This document shows, one piece after another, positions 1 through 5,049 of a stretch of 5,049 nucleotides of DNA. Source of the DNA: Methylophaga sp. (lineage in GTDB: Bacteria > Pseudomonadota > Gammaproteobacteria > Nitrosococcales > Methylophagaceae); NCBI GenBank assembly GCA_014762585.1, contig JABURN010000176.1:1-5049 (forward strand), given 5' to 3'. A program made the position numbers and the translations under genes. Position 1 is the stretch's first letter. Each line of letters starts with the position of its first letter. The notes under the pieces are model-generated. The model was given only the letters and a program-made list of their open reading frames with translations, was not told the origin of the DNA and made no database searches.

Positions 1-133
1 AGAAAGGAGGAAGAAGAAAGGGAAGAAAAGGAAAGGGAAAGGAAAGGAGGAAAAAAGGGAAGGAAGAAAAAAGAAGAGGAAGAAGAAGAAGGAGAGAGGG
101 GAAGGGGGGAAGAAAAGGAAGGGAGAAGAAAGG
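1..133. repeat. 133-base homopurine (A/G only) low-complexity tract at the window edge
   Basis: Every base from 1 to 133 is A or G, and the first pyrimidine is the T at 134. There is no fixed repeat unit, only irregular runs such as aagaagaagaa and ggggaagggggg. The tract begins where the actP reading frame should continue into conserved transporter sequence. On the minus strand it is all pyrimidine, so it cannot contain a stop codon and would encode only Phe, Leu, Ser and Pro. A low-quality or artefactual contig end is the simplest explanation. A real purine-rich insertion with triplex (H-DNA) potential is a less likely alternative. Confidence 0.9.
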
Positions 134-275
134 TGGAAGCAACAAACAACAGAAACATGATAATCGCCGGCAGATTGAGCGGCTGTTTCTGTACCTCGCC
201 AGTCACCGCCTCGGCGGCTGCCAGAGATGAGAGCCCCAATAGGGTAATGAATATCAGTATCTGCCGAACTCTCAT
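1..275 (-). CDS. actP: Cation/acetate symporter ActP, N-terminal fragment (partial, truncated by the purine tract)
   Basis: This is the start of a sodium:solute symporter (SSS family) for acetate and related short-chain carboxylates, located in the inner membrane. About 48 codons (275 down to 132) look genuine. Residues 1-22 form a signal peptide (MRVRQILIF, then a hydrophobic core ending SSLAAAEA). After it come a short periplasmic stretch (TGEVQKQPLNLP) and the beginning of the first transmembrane helix (AIIMFLLFVAST). ActP proteins are known for a cleaved signal peptide and for a QPxNxxAIIMFLxFV segment at this point. After Ser-Thr the family would continue LGITYW-like, but here the frame enters the homopurine tract and gives only F/L/S/P residues, so the sequence below about 132 should not be trusted as protein. 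The start codon overlaps the stop of the upstream DUF485 gene (ATGA, 272-275), the usual arrangement for this pair and a sign of translational coupling. The full family length is about 550 residues, so over 90 percent lies outside the window or is lost. Confidence 0.88.
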   Translation of the reverse strand, partial: MRVRQILIFITLLGLSSLAAAEAVTGEVQKQPLNLPAIIMFLLFVASTFLLPSFSSPLPLSPSSSSSSFFFLPFFPPFLSLSFSSLSSSSF

Positions 276-583
276 TGCTCTGTCTCACTGATGATTTGCT
301 GGTTAATCTGATCAAAATCGGTGTTGGCTTTATGCACGTATATCCCCGTCAGCACAAAGGCCACAATAATTACCAGCAGGCCCAGCGGAATACCGATAGT
401 AATGACACTTCCGGACATAATCGGTTCTGCCAGCCATTGCGGGGTGAAGGCAATCAGCAGGATAAAGGCGAAATACATTAGCAGAATGATCGCTGCCAAT
501 CCCCAGGCCCAGCGGGCGCGTCTGACTACCAGTTGATGAAACTTGGGGTTCTGCTTCACCTTTTCATACAGGTCTGCACTCAT
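272..583 (-). CDS. yjcH: DUF485 small inner-membrane protein (YjcH family), partner of ActP
   Basis: This 103-residue protein belongs to the DUF485/YjcH family, which is encoded directly upstream of acetate permease genes; its biochemical role is not established. The sequence has an N-terminal amphipathic stretch (MSADLYEKVKQNPKFHQLV), a basic RRARW segment, a first membrane helix at about 27-47 (containing FILLIAFTPQWL), a loop, and a second helix at about 58-83 ending in the family-typical FVLTGIYVHKAN. A short acidic/polar tail follows (FDQINQQ). Length matches the family (about 100 residues). The ATG at 583 was chosen because the family begins here and a purine-rich AGAGAGAG ribosome-binding stretch precedes it. 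The frame stays open upstream to 823, but that part is not DUF485-like. The stop overlaps the actP start, and the promoter at 642-670 would give a leader of about 50 nt. Confidence 0.93.
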   Translation of the reverse strand: MSADLYEKVKQNPKFHQLVVRRARWAWGLAAIILLMYFAFILLIAFTPQWLAEPIMSGSVITIGIPLGLLVIIVAFVLTGIYVHKANTDFDQINQQIISETEQ

Positions 584-641
584 GATTCTCTCTCTTTTTA
601 TGCCGTGAGCGGCTCTATTATTCTGTTTTGTGTTCTGGCCG

Positions 642-670
642 ATTATGCTGGCTTTGTTTCGTGGTGACAA
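642..670 (-). promoter_or_regulatory. Sigma70-type promoter for the DUF485-actP unit
   Basis: Read on the minus strand, a -35 box TTGTCA (665-670, 5 of 6 to TTGACA) and a -10 box CATAAT (642-647, 5 of 6 to TATAAT) are separated by exactly 17 bases. Transcription would start near 635, giving a leader of about 50 nt before the ATG at 583. This is a consensus-based call. In some relatives acetate-permease operons use sigma54 or cAMP-CRP control, but no clear -24/-12 element was seen here. Confidence 0.6.
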
Positions 671-724
671 ACTCAGGGGCTTCTTGCTCTCTCCCCCTCC
701 ACTGCTTTCTGTGACTGGAGATGC

Positions 725-762
725 CTCGTACGAGCCCCTAATCAAGTTCAAGTTGAGCTCAA
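725..762. promoter_or_regulatory. Two perfect 10-bp palindromes in the divergent intergenic region (operator candidates)
   Basis: CTCGTACGAG (725-734) and TTGAGCTCAA (753-762) are both perfect 10-base palindromes, with centres 28 bp apart. The direct repeat CAAGTTCAAGTT (743-754) lies between them and runs into the second palindrome. They sit upstream of both divergent genes, so they could be regulator sites, but the two palindromes differ in sequence and no known operator was recognised. Confidence 0.25.
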
Positions 763-781
763 TCTGCAAAAGATTCAAAAT
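753..781 (+). promoter_or_regulatory. Weak sigma70-like promoter candidate for the fusion gene
   Basis: TTGAGC (753-758, 4 of 6) and CAAAAT (776-781, 4 of 6) have a 17-base spacer. If real, transcription would begin near 788, after the GTG at 785, which would favour a translation start at 824 or 893. The TTGAGC box lies inside the palindrome at 753-762, so a protein bound there would block it. Match quality is low. Confidence 0.25.
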
Positions 782-892
782 ATTGTGCTTAACTGTAAAA
801 ACAATGCCGGTCTGGACACGCATATGCCAAGACGGTATTGGACAGACTTTCTCCGCTTACAGCAGATACTCGCCACCAAATTGGATAAAAAA

Positions 893-3154
893 ATGACCGG
901 GCAGTCCCCAGCCAAATCAGATAAAAAAACGATTCCTGCCGTAATGGACAGCAAGCTGCTGCTCAATGCGCTGAGTCATGTATTCAAAGGTGGACTCCGC
1001 TTCAGAAAAGGTCACATTCCGCCCCACTCACATAAAGTAGCTGTCGACTTTTCCGGTGTTGGTGTCGCAGCCTCCACTGATCCGGCCGTTGATGACTTCC
1101 TGCTGGAGAAACTGAAAGAGCTCGGCGTCAGAAATGTTCGTATCGATTTCAGCTATGGCGATGAAAACGGTGACACCGCACGGCTGCTGGAAAAACTACT
1201 GGCCACGGATTTGAAAGTGCTGCTGCACCTGGTTCAACCCTTTGATGAAGCACGCAGCATGAGACAGGAAGCGGCTCAACAGAAATGGCGCGAGTTTGTT
1301 GAGAATATCTGCGACTTGTATGGACACCGGGTACATACCATCGAGGTGGGTTCGACCATTAACCGCCGTCGCTGGGCTGGCTATGACACTAAGGGTTTCT
1401 TCACCACCTGGAAGATTGCCTATGAAGAGATCAAAGGCAACAACATCAAGATGGCCGGCCCCAATATTTCAGATTTTGAGCCTTTCTATACCTTTGCCGT
1501 ACTGGAAAGATTACGCAAGTCCGGGATGCTGCCAGACTTTCACACCAACAACCTGTTCTGTGAACGGGTCACCGAGCCGGAAAGATTCGACCATCGCATT
1601 CTGGGATTTCAGTGGGCGACCCGGCTTAAGGTGAACCTGGTCAAAAAAGCCCGGCTGCTGCATCGTATCGGTGCCCGCAAAGGGGTCGATGCAATGGTCT
1701 CTCCGGCCGCATTCTGGACCCTGCCACGCATTCAGCGTCTGCTGGAGAACAGTGAAGAAAAAATGGCTGATTATCTCAGCCGTTACATGGTGCTGCTTGC
1801 AGCCTCAGGTGCCATGCGCCGAACGTTTTGGGGACCAATGGTGTGCTGGCGTGAAGGTCTGATTGATGATGGCAGTGGCCGCTATCCTGAACTTGAGCGC
1901 ATTACCCATTACCAGAGCATCATCGGCAAGCTGCCCGACTTCAGGGTCAGGCCGGCTTTTTATGCGATGAAACAATTCAATGCGATGCTGCCAGGCAGCG
2001 TCTATGAAGGTCCGCTGAAAACCGCTGAAAACCTCGAAGTACATGTATTCCGTGCAGAACACAAACGCATTCATGTAGCCTGGACTATCAATGGTAAAGC
2101 CTGTGAACTGGAAGCACTTTACCAGGCTTCGGATTTAGCCAAAGCTGAATTCCAAAACCGCGACGGTGAAACCTTTGACGAAGCGCCACGTTTTATCAGC
2201 GAATCACCGCTGTATATGAGCTGGCCTCTGGCAGACAAAATCGACATCAAACCACTGCGTGCGCCCTATCCGCTTGAGTCCATTTACGCACATCGTTCCA
2301 ACGGTCGGTATCATCCTTATCATCAGAACGGCTGGCGTGGGATGCTGATCGCAGACAATGCGGCTGAGGCAGAAAAACTCGCCGAGTTGCTGCATCCGGA
2401 TAACCTGCCGACAGCGACAGAGGAAACTACCCTGCGTAAAGCCCGCAATATTATCTGGACTGTGCCTGGACCTGACGGCCATACGGTGGTCGCCAAGAAA
2501 CCTCTTAAGATGCATGCCCATAAACGTATCCTGGATCGCTTCAAGCCCAGCAAGGCACACCGCAGCTGGATTGCGGCGGCAGAACTGTCACGTCGGGGTA
2601 TTCCCACTGCTCAGCCACTGGCTTACTTTGAGAAAGACAATGACAAGTCGATGCTGCAGAACCTGTTTGTCTGCGAGAAAGTCGACCATGATTTTTCCGC
2701 CCGTGAAATGTTGATCGCCTTTCGTGACGGAGCGAATCAGTTTGAAGGGATCGAAGCTCATGATGCTTATCGTCAGCTGGCCACTTTCCTGCTCCGCATG
2801 CACGAACATGGCGTGTTTTTCCGGGATCTGGCCGGCGGCAATATTCTGATCAAAAAACAGCCGGATCACACTTTGGCCTTTACCTTGATTGACATTAACC
2901 GTGCCCGCTTCTACAACCGCAGCACCCCACTGAAACAGCGCATTTCGGATCTGACCCGGATCTGCCACAAACTGCACTGGGCCGGTCGCGAGTATCTGGT
3001 TGAGCATTACCTGCACAGCATGCTGAAATCACAGACTTTCAGCTGGCGCTTGCGCCTGCCGTTTTACCTGTATGACTTTAAGGTCAACTTCAAACGTCGC
3101 TATGGTCGTAAAGCCATCAAGCGGCTATGGAGAAAACTGAGTAAGAAAGATTAA
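893..3154 (+). CDS. Glycoside-hydrolase-like TIM barrel fused to a WaaP/InaA-type (LPS kinase) domain
   Basis: This two-part protein has 753 residues from the ATG at 893. Residues ~49-365 resemble a clan-A (GH39/GH5-like) TIM barrel: strand 1 VAVDFSGVGVAAS (49-61), VRNVRIDFSY (79-88), TIEVGSTINRRRW (149-161), IKMAGP (185-190), FHTNN (216-220), FWGPMVCW (312-319) and the exit helix RPAFYAMKQFNAML (353-366). A small beta domain follows (376-401, EVHVFRAEHKRIHVAWTING). Residues ~510-700 are a Kdo-kinase/WaaP/InaA-type kinase: VVAKK (K535/K536, likely ATP-binding Lys), SKAHRSWIAAAEL...GIPTAQPLAYFE (553-580), catalytic loop HGVFFRDLAGGNILI (D645, N650), metal-binding LIDINR (D667) and SDLTRI (D686). 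The tail (730-753) is half Lys/Arg. There is no signal peptide, so it is probably cytoplasmic and membrane-associated. Such kinases phosphorylate LPS-core sugars; the substrate here is unknown. The start is uncertain: 893 has GGA seven bases upstream, while the GTG at 785 and ATGs at 824 and 944 lack a clear ribosome site. The barrel's catalytic NE motif seems lost (S154-T155). Confidence 0.85.
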   Translation: MTGQSPAKSDKKTIPAVMDSKLLLNALSHVFKGGLRFRKGHIPPHSHKVAVDFSGVGVAASTDPAVDDFLLEKLKELGVRNVRIDFSYGDENGDTARLLEKLLATDLKVLLHLVQPFDEARSMRQEAAQQKWREFVENICDLYGHRVHTIEVGSTINRRRWAGYDTKGFFTTWKIAYEEIKGNNIKMAGPNISDFEPFYTFAVLERLRKSGMLPDFHTNNLFCERVTEPERFDHRILGFQWATRLKVNLVKKARLLHRIGARKGVDAMVSPAAFWTLPRIQRLLENSEEKMADYLSRYMVLLAASGAMRRTFWGPMVCWREGLIDDGSGRYPELERITHYQSIIGKLPDFRVRPAFYAMKQFNAMLPGSVYEGPLKTAENLEVHVFRAEHKRIHVAWTINGKACELEALYQASDLAKAEFQNRDGETFDEAPRFISESPLYMSWPLADKIDIKPLRAPYPLESIYAHRSNGRYHPYHQNGWRGMLIADNAAEAEKLAELLHPDNLPTATEETTLRKARNIIWTVPGPDGHTVVAKKPLKMHAHKRILDRFKPSKAHRSWIAAAELSRRGIPTAQPLAYFEKDNDKSMLQNLFVCEKVDHDFSAREMLIAFRDGANQFEGIEAHDAYRQLATFLLRMHEHGVFFRDLAGGNILIKKQPDHTLAFTLIDINRARFYNRSTPLKQRISDLTRICHKLHWAGREYLVEHYLHSMLKSQTFSWRLRLPFYLYDFKVNFKRRYGRKAIKRLWRKLSKKD

Positions 3155-3190
3155 AAAAGGCTGCGGGTGGTTTAAAATCCAGATTAAAAC

Positions 3191-3220
3191 AAGGCGATGA
3201 TGTGTCTCGTCATCGGCTTT
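3191..3220 (+). terminator. Hairpin terminator candidate after the fusion gene
   Basis: The stem CGATGATG (3195-3202) pairs with CGTCATCG (3208-3215) over 8 bp with one G-T pair and a 5-base loop (TGTCT). After one G-G mismatch the outer bases AAG/CTT also pair. Only a short T run (3218-3220) follows on the plus strand, so termination may be weak. It lies 37 bases after the fusion gene's stop and before the lipoprotein's ribosome-binding site, which suggests the lipoprotein gene is transcribed separately. Confidence 0.5.
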
Positions 3221-3226
3221 GTGCTG

Positions 3227-3234
3227 CATAATAT
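3227..3234 (+). promoter_or_regulatory. Possible -10 element for the lipoprotein gene
   Basis: CATAAT (3227-3232, 5 of 6 to TATAAT), overlapping TAATAT (3229-3234), lies just after the terminator hairpin and 29 bases before the lipoprotein start. No convincing -35 box is found 16-18 bases upstream, because that region falls within the hairpin. The call rests on the -10 match and on position. Confidence 0.3.
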
Positions 3235-3248
3235 GGTTACTAGCTTTC

Positions 3249-3252
3249 GGAG
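3249..3252 (+). promoter_or_regulatory. Ribosome-binding site that fixes the lipoprotein start
   Basis: GGAG lies 8 bases before the ATG at 3261. The frame is open back to a TTG at 3219, but that codon lies at the edge of the terminator hairpin with no ribosome site. Starting at 3261 also gives a well-formed lipoprotein signal peptide. Confidence 0.75.
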
Positions 3253-3260
3253 TGACTGCC

Positions 3261-3752
3261 ATGCATCAACACCCTTTCAGACTCATCATTCTTATCGCGG
3301 TTTTTCTGCCTCTGGTTTATGCCTGCGCGTCGCGCTCACAAAGTAGCTATTATGCGACCGAAGTGGGTGAAGCCATGGCGACGGAAGATGTCCGCATTAT
3401 TTCGTCTCGGCTGGTCAAAATTGAAGGGCTGGATGAATCCGGCCGTCCCGGATGGGGTACCGCAGTCGGTGCCACCGTGGCGGGTGCCACTGCATACGGC
3501 ATCACAGAAAGCGATAATCCCGCCGGTATTGCTATCACTATTATCGCTCTGGTTGGTGGTGCCATTGCCGGTCAGTTTATCGAAGAAAAAGCCAAGTCTT
3601 CACTCGGGGTTGAATACATTCTGCGCAAGGAGAACGGCGATAAAATCGCTGTAGTGCAGGCGGTCGAAGATGAAGACGAACGTCTGCCTCCCGGCAGTTA
3701 TGCTTCTCTGATTCGTGGCAGCCGCGGTTACGTCAGAGTGATTCCGCAATAA
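3261..3752 (+). CDS. SlyB-like glycine-zipper outer-membrane lipoprotein
   Basis: This 163-residue protein is a predicted lipoprotein. It has a short basic N-terminus (MHQHPFR), a hydrophobic core (LIILIAVFLPLVY) and a lipobox V-Y-A-C with Cys22 as the lipidated residue. Tyr at -2 is atypical, but Ala at -1 and the rest fit. Residue 23 is Ala, not Asp, so the Lol system would be expected to send it to the outer membrane. Residues 61-80 (GRPGWGTAVGATVAGATAYG) and 96-106 (ALVGGAIAGQF) form two glycine-rich helices, a 2TM glycine-zipper arrangement. The C-terminal part matches the SlyB family layout: GVEYILRKENGDKIAVVQ (116-133), then PPGSYASLIRGSRGYVRVIP (143-162). Family length is about 155 residues. 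SlyB proteins belong to PhoPQ-linked envelope-stress responses and stabilise outer-membrane proteins; whether this copy does so is inference. It lies 58 bases upstream of the flavoprotein gene. Confidence 0.85.
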   Translation: MHQHPFRLIILIAVFLPLVYACASRSQSSYYATEVGEAMATEDVRIISSRLVKIEGLDESGRPGWGTAVGATVAGATAYGITESDNPAGIAITIIALVGGAIAGQFIEEKAKSSLGVEYILRKENGDKIAVVQAVEDEDERLPPGSYASLIRGSRGYVRVIPQ

Positions 3753-3810
3753 AACCGGCACTTTTCTGACTGACACCTGTCCGATCGAGGGTGTTTAAGG
3801 AAAGCGTTCC

Positions 3811-4785
3811 ATGAAATCAATTGCTATTGTAGGTGCGGGGATCAGTGCCCTGTCACTGGCCCGCCAGATCCAGAGTCAATTTTCCTGTCAATTATTTGAA
3901 AAGTCAGCCGCCCCCGGCGGCCGCGTTGCCAGTCGCACAGTGGCCGAACAGCGGTTTGACCATGGCGCCCAGTTTTTCACCGCCCGCACACCCGCATTCA
4001 AGGCTTACATAAGACAGCTGATGGCTGAAGGCTATGTGGCCGACTGGCAGGCCCACTTTGCTGAGCTGGATGGTAATGTCATCACGGCCAGTCGACAGTG
4101 GGATGAGGAATTCCCACATTATGTCGGGGTACCGGATATGGCTGCCATTGGACGTGCGATGGCAAAGACGCAAGCGGTGCAGTTCGGCACTGAAATTGTT
4201 GAGCTTCATCGTGAAGATAAATGCTGGCAGCTTATCGATTCGGCAGGGGAAACTTATGGTCCCTTTGACTGGGTGGCACTGACTCTGCCCGCTCCACAAA
4301 CGCGGGCTTTATTACCCTCCCAGTTCTCCGGCTTTGAAGCCATCTCGGCCACTGAAATGAAGCCCTGTTACGCACTGATGTTAAGTCTTAAAGCCGATCC
4401 TGACCTGCCCTATCAGGCTGCCCTGGTTAAAAATGCGGATATCAGCTGGGTCTCGGTCAACAGCAGCAAACCCGGCCGGCAAGGTCACAGCCTGCTGGTT
4501 CATGCTACCAACAACTGGGCCAGGCAACATCTGAATGATGACATTGAGTGTGTCAAACGGCATATGATAGATACTGTGGTGGCAGTGACCGGTCTTGATC
4601 CCCAGTTAATCGAAGCTGCAGATATTAAGCGCTGGGTCTATGCCAACCTGCCCAAACAGGAACAGCCAGCATTTTATCTGGACCATGAGCTGCAATTAGC
4701 CGCCTGCGGTGACTGGTGTATTAAAGGGCGGGTTGAATCCGCTTTCAACAGCGGGATGAAACTCGGTCAGGCACTCATGCAATGA
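3811..4785 (+). CDS. Renalase-like FAD-dependent NAD(P)-isomer oxidase (amine-oxidase superfamily)
   Basis: This 324-residue soluble flavoprotein has a Rossmann FAD-binding start, IAIVGAGISALSLA (4-17), where the third glycine of GxGxxG is Ala13. E30 ends strand 2 (CQLFEKS) and would bind the adenosine ribose. Next come the GGRV motif (36-39) and FDHGAQFFTAR (49-59), then a middle substrate domain containing WVSVNSSKPGR (213-223) and LLVHATNNWARQHL (228-241). Near the C-terminus is AACGDWCIKGRVESAFNSG (297-315), whose Gly-Asp contacts FAD. The CGDWC-x-GRVE signature with HATxxWxRxxL is typical of bacterial renalase. Characterised bacterial renalases oxidise 2- and 6-dihydro isomers of NAD(P)H, relieving inhibition of dehydrogenases. 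A general amine-oxidase-like role cannot be excluded. The ATG at 3811 has AAGGA (3797-3801) nine bases upstream. The stop overlaps the alkB start (ATGA), so the two are likely co-translated. Confidence 0.87.
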   Translation: MKSIAIVGAGISALSLARQIQSQFSCQLFEKSAAPGGRVASRTVAEQRFDHGAQFFTARTPAFKAYIRQLMAEGYVADWQAHFAELDGNVITASRQWDEEFPHYVGVPDMAAIGRAMAKTQAVQFGTEIVELHREDKCWQLIDSAGETYGPFDWVALTLPAPQTRALLPSQFSGFEAISATEMKPCYALMLSLKADPDLPYQAALVKNADISWVSVNSSKPGRQGHSLLVHATNNWARQHLNDDIECVKRHMIDTVVAVTGLDPQLIEAADIKRWVYANLPKQEQPAFYLDHELQLAACGDWCIKGRVESAFNSGMKLGQALMQ

Positions 4786-5049
4786 TAGACGCTCCCCATA
4801 TCAGCAAAATCAGTGAGCATAGCTTTCTTCTGCCCGGCTTTGCCTCAGCCGAGGATGAAGCCCTGCTGGCCGGTATCAAGCGGGTCACAGCCAAAGCGCC
4901 TTTGCGCCGGATGTCGACACCACGCGGTTTTAAAATGGCGGCTCAACTGAGCAATTGTGGCGACTGGGGCTGGGTGACGGATCGACGGGGTTATCGTTAC
5001 CAGCAAACCGATCCCGACAGCGGTGAAGCCTGGCCTGAGATGCCGGCAT
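4782..5049 (+). CDS. alkB: DNA/RNA oxidative dealkylase AlkB, N-terminal part (runs off the window)
   Basis: The start overlaps the flavoprotein stop (ATGA, 4782-4785), and 89 complete codons follow with no stop. AlkB is an Fe(II)/2-oxoglutarate dioxygenase that removes methyl groups from 1-methyladenine and 3-methylcytosine, releasing formaldehyde. The visible part covers the nucleotide-recognition lid: LLPGFA (16-21), PLRRMSTPRGFKMAAQLSNC (40-59), GWVTDRRGYRY (63-73) and TDPDSGEAWPEMP (76-88). This matches the E. coli-type pattern PFRxMxTPxGYxM...TNCGxxGWxTxRxGYxY...PWPxMP. W64 and Y71 correspond to the base-stacking Trp69 and Tyr76 of E. coli AlkB, with the same spacing of seven. The HxD...H iron site and Arg residues that bind 2-oxoglutarate lie beyond the window, so activity cannot be judged. 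The nearest ribosome-like sequence (GGTCAGG, about ten bases upstream) is weak, consistent with translational coupling. No Ada-type operator is visible. Confidence 0.93.
   Translation, partial: MIDAPHISKISEHSFLLPGFASAEDEALLAGIKRVTAKAPLRRMSTPRGFKMAAQLSNCGDWGWVTDRRGYRYQQTDPDSGEAWPEMPA

Noticed and set aside
1..133. The purine tract as a microsatellite or CRISPR-like array
   Set aside because: It has no constant repeat unit and no spacers; it is irregular A/G-only sequence.
584..823. Upstream extension of the DUF485 reading frame (80 extra residues)
   Set aside because: The extension crosses the promoter at 642-670, is unlike the DUF485 family and would make the protein almost twice the family length.
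2204..3016. Several minus-strand open frames of 90-142 codons inside the fusion gene
   Set aside because: They lie opposite a well-supported coding gene, show no recognisable domain and have no ribosome sites; they are shadows of the plus-strand codon pattern.
3219..3260. TTG start extending the SlyB-like lipoprotein by 14 residues
   Set aside because: It lies at the edge of the terminator hairpin without a ribosome site, while ATG 3261 has GGAG at ideal spacing and gives a proper lipoprotein signal.
3770..3796. Possible hairpin ACACC...GGTGT before the flavoprotein gene
   Set aside because: The stem is only 5 bp with a 12-base loop and no T run follows; it is too weak to call a terminator or attenuator.
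3904..4299. Minus-strand open frame of 131 codons inside the flavoprotein gene
   Set aside because: It is antisense to conserved FAD-binding sequence and has no recognisable features.

Overview
The window reads as chromosomal DNA of a gammaproteobacterium, probably a marine or free-living aerobe. This rests on gene content: an acetate-permease pair (DUF485 protein plus ActP), a WaaP/InaA-type LPS-kinase domain, a SlyB-like outer-membrane lipoprotein, a bacterial renalase-like flavoprotein and AlkB. Base composition is moderate and codon use looks even across the genes. No finer taxonomic assignment can be made from the sequence alone.

Layout. Bases 1-133 are an uninterrupted A/G-only tract that truncates actP and is most likely a contig-end or sequencing artefact. 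Bases 132-583 (minus strand) carry a two-gene unit: the DUF485 membrane protein (272-583) and, overlapping it by ATGA, the first 48 codons of actP. A good sigma70-type promoter for this unit sits at 642-670. The divergent intergenic region (584 to about 892) also holds two perfect 10-bp palindromes and a weak plus-strand promoter candidate. Bases 893-3154 (plus) encode a large two-part protein: an N-terminal TIM-barrel glycoside-hydrolase-like module whose usual catalytic glutamates seem to be missing, and a C-terminal WaaP/InaA-type kinase with its catalytic residues intact. A hairpin terminator candidate follows at 3191-3220. Then come a glycine-zipper lipoprotein of the SlyB type (3261-3752), a renalase-like FAD oxidoreductase (3811-4785) and, overlapping its stop codon by ATGA, the start of alkB (4782 to the window end).

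How the genes fit together. The minus-strand pair serves acetate uptake. The fusion protein and the SlyB-like lipoprotein both point to the cell envelope (LPS or another surface glycan, and outer-membrane integrity), though nothing shows that they work together. The last two genes are translationally coupled; they pair a probable metabolite-repair oxidase with a nucleic-acid dealkylase. The most unusual item is the glycosidase-like/kinase fusion. No mobile element, CRISPR array, tRNA or rRNA was seen.
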